64,000 nucleotides of DNA from positions 1 through 64,000 of the forward strand of contig NZ_JAGHRO010000012.1 of assembly GCF_017743735.1 (NCBI RefSeq). Reading direction: 5' to 3'. The translations under genes and the position numbers were made by a program. This document shows positions 15,951-24,565 of the stretch, piece after piece; position 1 is the stretch's first letter; each line of letters begins with the position of its first letter. The notes beneath the pieces were generated by a model. The model did not search any database and had not been told where the DNA came from. It saw only the letters and a program-made list of their open reading frames with translations. The stretch is from Shimia sp. R9_2. Lineage in GTDB: Bacteria; Pseudomonadota; Alphaproteobacteria; Rhodobacterales; Rhodobacteraceae.

Positions 15951-17426
15951 GTGTTTTCTGACACACTCACGGACACACGTCCGACTCACGCCTTTTGGCG
16001 TATGACCTGGTTGATGCTTCTGGCTGCTGCGCTCTATGTGGCGCAATCTCTCACTGCGCTGGCTCAGAACGACCGTCCCGTCAGCTTTGCAGAGCTTGCC
16101 GAACAGATCAGCCCTTCTGTGGTGAACATCACCACCTCCACTGTGGTGGCTGGGCGCACAGGCCCGCAGGGCATCGTGCCTGAGGGCTCCCCGTTTGAAG
16201 ACTTCTTCCGCGAGTTTCAGGATCGCCAGCAGGGGCAGGGCGACCGTCCGCGCCGCAGCTCTGCATTGGGTTCGGGGTTTGTGATCTCTGAAGACGGCTT
16301 TGTGGTGACAAACAACCACGTGATCGAAGGCGCAGATGAAATCCTTGTAGAGTTCTACTCCGGCGAGGAGCTGCCCGCCAAAGTGATCGGCACCGACCGC
16401 AACACCGACATTGCGCTGTTGAAGGTCGACTCTGACGAGCCGCTGGAATTTGTGGAATTCGGCAACAGTGACGCGGCCCGCATTGGCGATTGGGTTATGG
16501 CCATGGGCAACCCGCTGGGGCAGGGCTTCTCTGTGTCGGCTGGCATCGTGTCGCAGCGTGGCCGTGCATTGTCCGGCGCTTATGACGACTACATTCAGAC
16601 CGACGCAGCAATCAACCGCGGCAACTCCGGTGGCCCGCTGTTCAACATGGATGGCGAAGTGATTGGCGTGAACACCGCGATTTTGTCCCCCAATGGCGGC
16701 TCGATCGGCATCGGCTTTTCCATGGCGTCCAACGTTGTGACCCGTGTGGTGGATCAGCTGCAGGAATTTGGCGAAACCCGCCGCGGCTGGCTTGGTGTGC
16801 GCATTCAGGATGTGACCGAAGACATGGTTGATGCGGTTGAAGGCCTGAAAAACGCAGCCGGTGCGATGGTCACGGATGTGCCGGAAGGTCCGGCGCTGGA
16901 AGCAGGGATGCAGTCCGGTGACGTGATCCTGAGCTTTGATGGCGATGAGGTGGCTGATGTGCGCGGTCTGGTGCGCAGCGTTGGCAACACCAATGTTGGC
17001 AAAACCGTAGACGTTGTGGTGCTGCGCGATGGCTCTGAGGTGACGCTTGCGGTCACTCTGGGGCGTCGTGAGGAAGCCGAAGGCGCGGTGCCCGCGAGCC
17101 AGCCTGCCCCGTCTGAGGAGCCGAAGGAAAAAGAAATCCTTGGCCTCACCGTGACTACGCTGACCGATGAGATGCGCACCGAGATGGAGCTGTCTGACAG
17201 CACCGAGGGCTTGGTTGTGACCAATGTGGATGAGACCTCCAAAGCCTTTGAAAAAGGGCTGCGGTCTGGCGATGTGCTGACCGAGGCTGGCCAGCAGAAA
17301 CTGCGTTCCATTGATGATCTGGAAGATCGCATCCAAGAGGCGAAAGACGCCGGGCGCAAATCTCTGCTGCTGTTGGTGCGTCGCGCGGGTGAGCCACGTT
17401 TCGTTGCGCTCAACATTCAGGACTAA
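15951..17426 (+). CDS. degP: Periplasmic serine protease, DegP/HtrA (Do) family
   Basis: A 491-residue HtrA protease. It has a signal peptide or anchor (residues 17-39), a trypsin-like domain with the triad H123 (TNNHVI), D153 (NTDIALL) and S226 (GNSGGP), a Q-rich LA-loop with EFQDRQQGQGDRP, and two PDZ domains (about 280-375 and 395-485). DegP degrades or refolds damaged envelope proteins. The start is a GTG at 15951 with AAAGGAG upstream. It stands alone before a strong terminator. In many relatives it follows hflC and DUF2065 directly. Confidence 0.93.
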   Translation: MFSDTLTDTRPTHAFWRMTWLMLLAAALYVAQSLTALAQNDRPVSFAELAEQISPSVVNITTSTVVAGRTGPQGIVPEGSPFEDFFREFQDRQQGQGDRPRRSSALGSGFVISEDGFVVTNNHVIEGADEILVEFYSGEELPAKVIGTDRNTDIALLKVDSDEPLEFVEFGNSDAARIGDWVMAMGNPLGQGFSVSAGIVSQRGRALSGAYDDYIQTDAAINRGNSGGPLFNMDGEVIGVNTAILSPNGGSIGIGFSMASNVVTRVVDQLQEFGETRRGWLGVRIQDVTEDMVDAVEGLKNAAGAMVTDVPEGPALEAGMQSGDVILSFDGDEVADVRGLVRSVGNTNVGKTVDVVVLRDGSEVTLAVTLGRREEAEGAVPASQPAPSEEPKEKEILGLTVTTLTDEMRTEMELSDSTEGLVVTNVDETSKAFEKGLRSGDVLTEAGQQKLRSIDDLEDRIQEAKDAGRKSLLLLVRRAGEPRFVALNIQD

Positions 17427-17444
17427 CGCAACTCACAAAAAGCT

Positions 17445-17473
17445 AAAGGGCGCCCGCTGCGGCGCCCTTTTTT
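17445..17473. terminator. Rho-independent terminator after degP
   Basis: AAAGGGCGCC (17445-17454), 6-nt loop, GGCGCCCTTT (17461-17470) and further T residues. The A-run on the other side lets it also serve the convergent lipoprotein gene, whose stop is at 17478. Confidence 0.92.
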
Positions 17474-17477
17474 GTTG

Positions 17478-18050
17478 CTAGGACGCTTCAAGCGTCTCGC
17501 GCGGTACCGCGATCAAGCCAAGCCGCCGAGCGCTCTCAATGGAGAGGATGGCGCTGTCGAGCCCTCCGGCCTTTTGGTAGCGCTGGATCGCGGCGCGGGT
17601 GCGCCCGTCAGGGGTCCCGCTGATGCCGCCAAAATAGAGCCCGCGCACTTTCAGCGCGCGCTGAACAGAGGCGGTGAATTCTTCGGTCCAGACTTCAGGG
17701 CAGGGCGTTTCAAACCAAAGCTCGCGCCGCTCGCGCACGATACGCTGTTGGGTTTCGGTGCGGAAAATGCCGGGGGCCAAGACGGTGCCATCGGCAAGCA
17801 CCTCGGGCGGTTGCACCATGATCTGATTGCTGACCGTTTCCACGACCGCCGGGGTGACATCACGCCCCCAGCAACTTCCGGCCCGTGCACTGGGCGGTGT
17901 GCCGCTTTCTCCGGCGCGAATGATCTCCGGCGCGCTGCGGGCTGCGAGGTAAGGCGAGTCCACAGCACTCGGATCGCAGCCGCCGTGAAACATCAGCGCG
18001 CTGAGGGCTGTCGCCAGGGCGACAGGTCTGAGAGTTGTGAAAACGGGCAT
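17478..18050 (-). CDS. Peptidoglycan-binding lipoprotein
   Basis: A protein of about 190 residues with a hydrophobic N-terminus and a lipobox-like LMFHGGC at residues 20-26. The C-terminal part (FTASVQRALKVRGLYFGGI.GTPDGRTRAAIQRYQ) matches the PG_binding_1 fold of three helices that grips peptidoglycan. The middle region has no known domain. I chose the ATG at 18050 because AAAGAGG lies 7 nt upstream and the signal peptide begins there; an open frame reaches 18188 but without such support. It probably sits in the envelope with a structural or wall-sensing role. Confidence 0.75.
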   Translation of the reverse strand: MPVFTTLRPVALATALSALMFHGGCDPSAVDSPYLAARSAPEIIRAGESGTPPSARAGSCWGRDVTPAVVETVSNQIMVQPPEVLADGTVLAPGIFRTETQQRIVRERRELWFETPCPEVWTEEFTASVQRALKVRGLYFGGISGTPDGRTRAAIQRYQKAGGLDSAILSIESARRLGLIAVPRETLEAS

Positions 18051-18161
18051 GCTCGGGCCTCTTTGTTTGCCCCCTTTGTAACCTGTTTTGCGGCTTAGCG
18101 AAACTCTGTCCTGCGGCGCATAGGCGCGGCCCTGTGGCATTTCGCGCGCAAACAGATGAGC

Positions 18162-18195
18162 AAAATGCATGATATGCCTCAAAGGCATGCATTTT
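18162..18195. promoter_or_regulatory. Nested palindrome in divergent promoter region
   Basis: AAAATGCATG (18162-18171) is mirrored by CATGCATTTT (18186-18195). Inside it, ATGCCT (18174-18179) is mirrored by AGGCAT (18183-18188). The element lies 81-114 nt before the ferredoxin start and about 110-145 nt before the lipoprotein start. It could be a binding site for a dimeric regulator or two overlapping sites. Confidence 0.5.
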
Positions 18196-18260
18196 ATGGC
18201 GCGAAAGGGGCTAGAAGCAGCGCCCGCCGTTGACTAACTAGGGATGCGAACAGTTTTTGA

Positions 18261-18598
<338 letters not shown>

Positions 18599-18599
<1 letters not shown>

Positions 18600-19357
18600 T
18601 GTCTGCTGTGATGTCTGTCGCGGCACAGAGGGGGCAAAAGCCCTCTTGGCGCGCGCTCTGCGGCTCTCTGAGCTTGGTGGCAACACTGATCGGCGCGGGC
18701 AGCGCTGCGGCGGACATCACCTCGGCACGTTACACAGATGAGACCACGCGTTACGCGCATGGTGTTCTGGGGGATGCCATTGAGTATGGCGCCCTTGAGA
18801 TGGTCACGGACGCGCAGAAAACCCTGCGCATCACGCTGCCTGAACATCTCGTTTTTGAAGACATTGCACCGCGACTGGTGGATGTGGATGGAGATGGCAG
18901 CCGCGAAGTCATCGTGGTGGAGAGCAGCCAGACCAAAGGCGCGCGGCTGGCGATCTATGATGCTACGGGGCGCATAGCTGTCACTCCGCATATTGGCACA
19001 CGTAACCGCTGGCTGGCCCCGATTGGCGCTGCCGATCTTGATGGGGACGGGCATGTGGAAATCGCCTACATCGATCGCCCGCATCTGGCCAAAACGCTGC
19101 GCGTGTGGCGGTTTCAGGATAATCAATTGACCGAGGTTGCCACGCTGTCAGAGCTGACCAATCACCGCATCGGGGAGGACTTTATCTCCGGTGGTGTCAG
19201 GGACTGCGGCGAAGGAGTTGAGTTAGTCACCGCCGACGCCACATGGCGCAAGGTTATGGCAACGCAGCTCATCGGTGCGAGCCTTCAGACCCGCGCCATC
19301 GGTGCTTTCAAAGGTCCTAAGTCCTTTGAGGCTGCACTGGCCTGCGCACCCCTCTGA
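18599..19357 (+). CDS. FG-GAP/VCBS-repeat exported protein
   Basis: A 252-residue exported protein. A signal peptide with an SAAAD-type cleavage site lies at residues 25-39. Two beta-propeller-like calcium-binding repeats are visible: APRLVDVDGDGSREVIVVE (near residues 90-108) and GAADLDGDGHVEIAYID. The function is unknown; FG-GAP repeats often fold as a beta-propeller in surface or periplasmic binding proteins. The ATG overlaps the ferredoxin stop, an odd partner for an exported protein. Confidence 0.78.
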
Positions 19358-19381
19358 GCCGCTTGCCGCGGGCGGGAGGCC

Positions 19382-20584
19382 TCAGCGTGCGCCGAGACCC
19401 ATCTGCATAAGCGTTTTACGGACCGGACCCATCGCATAGAGCGCGTTCAGGCCCATGGCGCGGGCATTGCGCAGGGGCTGTGCCTCGGCCATGGAGGCGC
19501 GGTTCAAAAGGTCAATGCCCTGCACCCGCAGCTTGATCTCCGTGTGGCGCTTGCGGTGATAGCTTGCCAGCATCGCGGCGCTGCCGAGATTCGCAGGATC
19601 GGATTTGGCCAGATCAAGCAAGACACGCATGTCCCCAAGGCTCATGTTCAGCCCCTGAGCGCCGATGGGCGGCACCACATGCGCGGCTTCGGCCACAAGT
19701 GCCAGACGTTCGCCGTCCAGACGTTCTGCGGATTGGGAGATGATCGGCCAGATGGTGCGGTTTGATGCCAGCGTGAGCGGGCCAAAGAGGCCACAGCTGC
19801 GCTCGGTCATCTCCGCTTCAAAAGCCGCTTTCTCCATGGTCAGCAGAGCATCAGCGCGCGGGCCGCGCTCCATCCAGACGAGGGCGGAAGAGGGCATGCC
19901 GTTGTAGTCCGGCAGCGGCACCAGGGTGAACGGGCCGCCGGAGCGGTGAATTTCGGTGGAGACATTGGCGTGGGGGATCGGATGTGTCACCGCCAGAGCC
20001 AGCGCTTTCTGGCCGTAGCGGATGGTTTTCACATCAATGCCCGCGGCCTTGCGCATGGGCGAATTGCGCCCGTCTGCAGCAATCACCAGTTTGGCACGGG
20101 TCTGGCTGCCATCGGTCAGGCCGACGCGCGCTTCATTCGTGCGGGTGAAGAGGCTCTTGGTGCCACAGCCAAGGCGCAGATCGACATTTTCGAGGTCTTG
20201 CAGGCGGGCGAGCATCTCGCGGCGCAGCAGCCAGTTTGGCAGGTTCCAGCCAAAGGGCAGATCAGACAGGTCTGAGGCGTCAAAGTCTTTGACGATACGC
20301 GGCTCGGCAACCTCGCCACCTGCATCCACGATTCGCATGACCTGAAGCGGGGCGGCGTGATCTTCCAGCCGCGCCCAAAGGCCGGCTTCATCCAGAAGGC
20401 TGCGCGCCGGCTGCAAAAAGGCTGTGCTGCGCATGTCGGCACCAGCCGCATCCCGTTCTGTGATCGGGGGCGTCGGGTCCACACATTGCACGGAGAACCC
20501 GGCGCTGCCAAAGGCGGCGGCTGCGGTCAGCCCGGCGATGCCGCCACCGGAAATAAGAATGTCCACTTGGGTGTTGTTGGTCAT
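19382..20584 (-). CDS. UbiH/UbiF-type FAD monooxygenase (ubiquinone hydroxylase)
   Basis: A 400-residue flavoprotein hydroxylase. It shows an N-terminal FAD motif (ISGGGIAGLTAAAAFG), the middle AADGRNSPMRKAAGI segment and the C-terminal GAQGLNMSLGDMRVLLDLA. These are marks of the UbiH/Coq6 family, which adds hydroxyl groups to the quinone ring during ubiquinone synthesis. Alphaproteobacteria vary in which ring position is served (UbiH, UbiF, UbiL and others), so I give no symbol. The ubiA gene is elsewhere in this window. Confidence 0.88.
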   Translation of the reverse strand: MTNNTQVDILISGGGIAGLTAAAAFGSAGFSVQCVDPTPPITERDAAGADMRSTAFLQPARSLLDEAGLWARLEDHAAPLQVMRIVDAGGEVAEPRIVKDFDASDLSDLPFGWNLPNWLLRREMLARLQDLENVDLRLGCGTKSLFTRTNEARVGLTDGSQTRAKLVIAADGRNSPMRKAAGIDVKTIRYGQKALALAVTHPIPHANVSTEIHRSGGPFTLVPLPDYNGMPSSALVWMERGPRADALLTMEKAAFEAEMTERSCGLFGPLTLASNRTIWPIISQSAERLDGERLALVAEAAHVVPPIGAQGLNMSLGDMRVLLDLAKSDPANLGSAAMLASYHRKRHTEIKLRVQGIDLLNRASMAEAQPLRNARAMGLNALYAMGPVRKTLMQMGLGAR

Positions 20585-20645
20585 GGCTGCGCCTCCTGGC
20601 GCGCACCATACGCTCGCGCGGAGCGGGTTCCAAGTGGGCGGGTTG

Positions 20646-20864
20646 TCACCCTCTGGAGATCAGAACCAGCGCCAGGAAAATCACTGGAACCGCACCCACG
20701 GCCGGGATGTAGAGGCCCGGAATGCCGAACAGGGCGATGGAGGTGCCCCAAAGCACAACCAGCAGCGCAACAATGGTATAGACCCAGCCCGCACCGGTGA
20801 TTTCGGCACCGTGGTCGTCGGCATGGGAGTGGGTGGTCAGATCGGAGGCATCTGCAAGGCTCAT
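20646..20864 (-). CDS. Small membrane protein, unknown function
   Basis: A 72-residue protein with an acidic/His-containing N-terminus (MSLADASDLTTHSHADDHG) and two hydrophobic segments (about residues 26-45 and 50-69). I chose the ATG at 20864 because AGGA lies 7 nt upstream; the longer frame to 20957 lacks support. It is 61 bp upstream of the UbiH-type gene on the same strand and may share its transcript. I do not recognise the family. Confidence 0.65.
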   Translation of the reverse strand: MSLADASDLTTHSHADDHGAEITGAGWVYTIVALLVVLWGTSIALFGIPGLYIPAVGAVPVIFLALVLISRG

Positions 20865-21062
20865 GGAAGTGTCCTGTTCACGACTGCCGCAGGCGGCAGA
20901 TAAATTGGAGGAGGTGCGCCGCAAAAACGGCAGCGATTGCTGCGAAACAGCAGGCATCTTTCCAAAGTCTGGAAATCTGTCCGGGAATCTGTCCTGTCGC
21001 GCCGTCTGACATATGCATCCCGGGATCGGACGAAAGCGGTCAGAGTGTCGCAGGTGAAGCGC

Positions 21063-21707
21063 TCAGAGCAGCTTTGCAAGGAAGGCGGTGAGGTCGTCCG
21101 TGTGGAAGTGAATATGAGATTCTTCCAAAGAATCAGGGGCTACATGCACGGTGCGCATGCCCATGTCATGAGGCGCCCGCAGGTTTCGCGGGTCGTCTTC
21201 AAACATCGCAGCGTCATGTGTTGTGAGGCCATCTTTGCTGAAAATTGTCTCAAACGCCGCGCGCTCGGGCTTGGGCAGAAAGTCGGCATGCTCCACGCCG
21301 TAGATGGCATCAAAGTGCCCCTCAAGGCCACGGGCGGCAAGCACGCGCTCGGCATAAGGCGCGGTGCCATTGGTGTAGACGATGCAACGGCCCGGCAGCG
21401 CCTTGATATGGGAGGCCAACGCCGCGTCCGGCTCCAGATGGTCCAGTGAGATGTCGTGAACATCCACAAGATAAGGCGCAGGGTCCACGTCATGCTCGCG
21501 CATCAGGCCTGTGAGCGTTGTGCCATAGCGCGCCCAATACTCTTTGCGCATCCGGTCGGCGGTGCTGCGATCCACCCCTAGCGTCGTCATGACATAGTCG
21601 GTCATGCGCACTTCGATCTGATCAAACAGGCGCGCCTGAGGCGGATAGAGGGTGTTGTCGAGATCAAACACCCAGGTGGTGACATGGGAAAAAGCATCTT
21701 TAGGCAT
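21063..21707 (-). CDS. HAD-family pyrimidine 5'-nucleotidase
   Basis: A 214-residue haloacid dehalogenase-like hydrolase. Motif I is FDLDNTLYP (nucleophile and acid Asp), motif II IVYTNGT, and the C-terminal motif IV appears as MFEDDPRN. The NTLY form and overall pattern match the SDT1/YjjG-like pyrimidine nucleotidases that dephosphorylate UMP or CMP or odd nucleotides. It is divergent from the GntR regulator. Confidence 0.85.
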   Translation of the reverse strand: MPKDAFSHVTTWVFDLDNTLYPPQARLFDQIEVRMTDYVMTTLGVDRSTADRMRKEYWARYGTTLTGLMREHDVDPAPYLVDVHDISLDHLEPDAALASHIKALPGRCIVYTNGTAPYAERVLAARGLEGHFDAIYGVEHADFLPKPERAAFETIFSKDGLTTHDAAMFEDDPRNLRAPHDMGMRTVHVAPDSLEESHIHFHTDDLTAFLAKLL

Positions 21708-21834
21708 AAAGGCGTGATACGCGCGGGACGTCCTCTGTGCAATGGGGGAGCGTTTGTCGCCTTTGGCGGGGTTGCATCACCTTGGGGGCTGCGCGATGCT
21801 GGCCCGCACAACGAAGCAAAGGAAGCTGCCCGAT

Positions 21835-22473
21835 ATGTCCCAAAGCGCTCGCCCGAATAAGGACGCCTACACGCTTATTCTGGAGGCCATTGATGTGGGG
21901 GTCTACAAACCGGGGGACCGGCTGGTGGAAAGCGATCTGGCCGAGAAGTTTGGCATGTCGCGCACCCCGATCCGTGAGGCGCTGCAGCGGCTGGAGACCC
22001 AGTCTCTTCTGGCGCGCGATGGGCGCAGCCTGATTGTGAACTCACTGGATCACAACCAGATGGCGGAGCTTTATGTGGTGCGCAGCGAGCTTGAGGGGCT
22101 GGCGGCCCGTCTGGCGGCGCGTCACGCCACCCAAGAAGAGGTGCGCGTGTTGCGAGACATGGTGGAGGCCGATCAGGCGCGGGTGGATGACCCCTCTGCC
22201 TTGGCGCGATCCAACCGGCGGTTTCACAAGCAGATCCATCTGGCCAGCCACAACCGGTATTTGGTGCAGCAGCTCGACCTTGTGCATCGCTCTATGGCTT
22301 TGATGGCGACCACCTCCATTGCCGTAGAAGGGCGGGGTGAAGACACGATTGTGGAGCATCAGGCCATTGTGGATGCGATCACAGCGGGTGACGGGGACGC
22401 GGCAGATGAAGCGCTGCGCGCGCATATCTCAACGGCTTTTGTCACGCGCCTGAAACAGGAAAACGAGAGCTGA
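21835..22473 (+). CDS. GntR-family regulator, FadR/FCD subfamily
   Basis: A 212-residue regulator with an N-terminal winged helix (DRLVESDLAEKFGMSRTPIREALQRLE, residues 23-49) and a C-terminal all-helical FCD domain whose metal- and ligand-binding residues include the RSNRRFH motif. The ATG at 21835 has AAAGGAAG upstream. FCD members respond to organic acids such as sugar acids, amino acids or fatty acids. No obvious target gene is adjacent, so its regulon is unknown. Confidence 0.85.
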   Translation: MSQSARPNKDAYTLILEAIDVGVYKPGDRLVESDLAEKFGMSRTPIREALQRLETQSLLARDGRSLIVNSLDHNQMAELYVVRSELEGLAARLAARHATQEEVRVLRDMVEADQARVDDPSALARSNRRFHKQIHLASHNRYLVQQLDLVHRSMALMATTSIAVEGRGEDTIVEHQAIVDAITAGDGDAADEALRAHISTAFVTRLKQENES

Positions 22474-22474
22474 T

Positions 22475-24415
22475 TTAGATCTCCGCTGTGTCTGTGCCCT
22501 GGGCCGGTGTCTCGACCCCGTGGGAGATGCCTTCCGCGGTGCGGCCATGGCGGGTTTTATCCCAATAAAACGGCGCCACGGCGATTTCGATCATGCCTTT
22601 GAACGCCGCCAGTGTGGCGAGCGGGAAATAGATCAGCATCGCGAATATCCATTTGTAGAGCCGTGGCCGTTTGGTTTTGGCAACAGCAGCGACCCAGATG
22701 GCACCATTGGTTGCGGCGGCGGTCAGCAAAAGCGCTGTGATGGCAGTTTGCATGCTGGCGGGCAGATGGTCGATCAGCGGCGCAGGCAGGCCAAAGGCCG
22801 CCCCCCAGAGGAGCCAGAGCAGCGGGGCCAGCAAAAATTGGCTGAGGCTGCACAGGAAGATCAGCTGGAAACCTATAAAGCCTAGTAGCCCCAAGGACTG
22901 CAAAAGCTGCCGGGGCTGGCGCATGTGGACAATGTAGGTGGCCGCATAGCCCTTGAGCCAGCGGGACCGCTGGCGAATCCATGCGATGGGCGCGCAATTG
23001 GCTTCTTCCTGGGTGACGCTATCGAGCAGCTCGGTGCGGTAGCCGTGGCGGGCAAGGCGGATGCCGAGGTCTGCGTCTTCGGTCACATTGTGGCTGTCCC
23101 AGCCGCCGAGGTCATCGAGAATGGCGCGCCGGAAAAACAGCGTGGTGCCGCCCAGAGGGATCGCAAACCCCAACTTTGAAAGGCCGGGCAACACCAGCCG
23201 GAACCAGGCTGCATATTCGATGGTAAAGCAGCGCGAGAGCCAGTTGGTGTAGGGGTTGTAGTAGTCCAGCGTGCCTTGCAGGCAGGCCACATCCGGGGCC
23301 GCGTGCGCGAAGTGGGCCGCGACTTTTTCCAGTTGATCACTGGCCGGGGCATCCTCGGCGTCCCAGACACCAATGATGTCGCCGCGACAAAACGGGAGCG
23401 CGTAGTTCAGCGCGCGGGGTTTGGTGGTGATGCCGGAACCTGCCGGGACTTCGACAACGCGCATCCAACGGGGCAATTGGGTTTTGGCAATGGCGGCGCG
23501 GGTTTGGGTGTCTTGCTCTTCCAGCACCAGCACGATTTCCAGCAGCGCACGGGGGTAGGTGAGATGGGTGAGCCTTTGGATCAGGGCGGATGCGATTTCC
23601 GGCTCATCAAACAGCGGCACCAGCACAGAAATGCGGGGGAGAGGTTGCGGGATCGCGGTTGGCGGGGCGGTTTCGGGGAGCGCGTTTTCAGCGGTCGGGT
23701 CGCGCGCAGAGACGGCCGCTTGGTAGAGGGCTGCAAGGCGCAGAAAAATCGCGCCCATCAGGGTGAGCAATGTCCAAAAGAGCAGCGTGTCGCGCAGAAG
23801 TGACGGGAATGCCGCCGCGAGCGCGACGATCAACGTCAGGATCGCCAGCAAGATCGCTGTTTTGCCTTTGCGTGCATGCCCGAGCGTGCGGCAACTGTCT
23901 GCCTCCGCCACGCTGGTTTCTGCACGATGGGTCAGAGATTTGCGATGAAAGAGTGCGATGTGATGTTCAATGTCGCGACGGCCCGCAACAGCAAAGAGCG
24001 CGGATTTCAGAGGATCGGGCAGGGCGGCGCGCAGTGTTTCCAGCGCTTGCGGGCGGCCTGTCAGAAGGATCACCGTTTCGCCAAGCCGCGCCCATGGCAA
24101 CACGCTGTGCTGCAGACAAAATTCCGGAGGTAGGAGCGTGGCCAGCTCCGCAGCGGGCGGCGTTCGACTGAGATCGACCTGCCGCAAATCATGGCGTTCG
24201 GCCAACAGGGCGCGCATGTCCGGCTCTGAAATCCAGCCGCGTGCTGTCAATATTTCGGGGAGGGAGGCGTCCCACTGGGCTTCGTGTTGCAGCGCGTAAA
24301 ACACCTGCCACGGTGTCACCGTATTCCGCTCGATCAGAGCACGCGCCAGGGGAAGGCGCGCGCTCTGTCGCGTGAGCGGTGGTGCCGAAAGTTTTTGCAG
24401 TCGTGCGGCTGCCAT
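22475..24415 (-). CDS. Membrane GT2 glycosyltransferase with GspE-N-like domain
   Basis: A 646-residue protein in three parts. Residues 1-160 resemble the N-terminal MshEN/GspE-N domain of type II secretion ATPases (SLPEILTARGWISEPDMRALLAE, LPPEFCLQHSVLPWARLGETVIL). Two membrane segments lie around 187-230. A GT-A catalytic domain follows with WDAEDAP (351-357), TEDADL (445) and QRSRW (482-486), that is the D, TED and QXXRW motifs of processive synthases, then more membrane segments to about residue 605. Such enzymes make an extracellular polysaccharide; the sugar is unknown. The ATG at 24415 was preferred to a GTG at 24424. A CtrA-type site lies upstream. GspE-N/MshEN domains bind c-di-GMP in some proteins, which is a family inference only. 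Confidence 0.82.
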   Translation of the reverse strand: MAAARLQKLSAPPLTRQSARLPLARALIERNTVTPWQVFYALQHEAQWDASLPEILTARGWISEPDMRALLAERHDLRQVDLSRTPPAAELATLLPPEFCLQHSVLPWARLGETVILLTGRPQALETLRAALPDPLKSALFAVAGRRDIEHHIALFHRKSLTHRAETSVAEADSCRTLGHARKGKTAILLAILTLIVALAAAFPSLLRDTLLFWTLLTLMGAIFLRLAALYQAAVSARDPTAENALPETAPPTAIPQPLPRISVLVPLFDEPEIASALIQRLTHLTYPRALLEIVLVLEEQDTQTRAAIAKTQLPRWMRVVEVPAGSGITTKPRALNYALPFCRGDIIGVWDAEDAPASDQLEKVAAHFAHAAPDVACLQGTLDYYNPYTNWLSRCFTIEYAAWFRLVLPGLSKLGFAIPLGGTTLFFRRAILDDLGGWDSHNVTEDADLGIRLARHGYRTELLDSVTQEEANCAPIAWIRQRSRWLKGYAATYIVHMRQPRQLLQSLGLLGFIGFQLIFLCSLSQFLLAPLLWLLWGAAFGLPAPLIDHLPASMQTAITALLLTAAATNGAIWVAAVAKTKRPRLYKWIFAMLIYFPLATLAAFKGMIEIAVAPFYWDKTRHGRTAEGISHGVETPAQGTDTAEI

Positions 24416-24461
24416 GTCGCCCACCTGCTTTGTTTCGCAGTTTCAGGCTGCGCCTTTATGG

Positions 24462-24477
24462 TTAACAGGTGGTTAAC
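24462..24477 (-). promoter_or_regulatory. CtrA-type binding site upstream of glycosyltransferase
   Basis: TTAA (24462-24465), 7 bp, TTAAC (24473-24477) is a full match to the alphaproteobacterial CtrA consensus TTAA-N7-TTAA(C). It lies 47-62 nt upstream of the glycosyltransferase start, a normal promoter distance. It is the only perfect instance I found in intergenic DNA of the window. Binding has not been tested. Confidence 0.6.
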
Positions 24478-24506
24478 GAGATCGTCTTTGACGGGCAAAA
24501 AGTTAA

Positions 24507-24536
24507 AAAACCCGACCTGCGGTGCAGATCGGGTTT
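24507..24536. terminator. Rho-independent terminator after carA
   Basis: Near-perfect stem AACCCGA..CTGC / GCAG..TCGGGTT with one mismatch; read on the minus strand it is followed by TTTTTTAAC. It ends carA transcription just before the glycosyltransferase promoter. Confidence 0.85.
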
Positions 24537-24565
24537 GAATGTTTTTAAGAGCTTTGGGGGCGAGG

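Noticed and set aside
15924-17336. 470-codon minus-strand frame opposite degP
   Set aside because: degP has a complete catalytic triad and PDZ domains; the opposite frame shows no recognisable domain.
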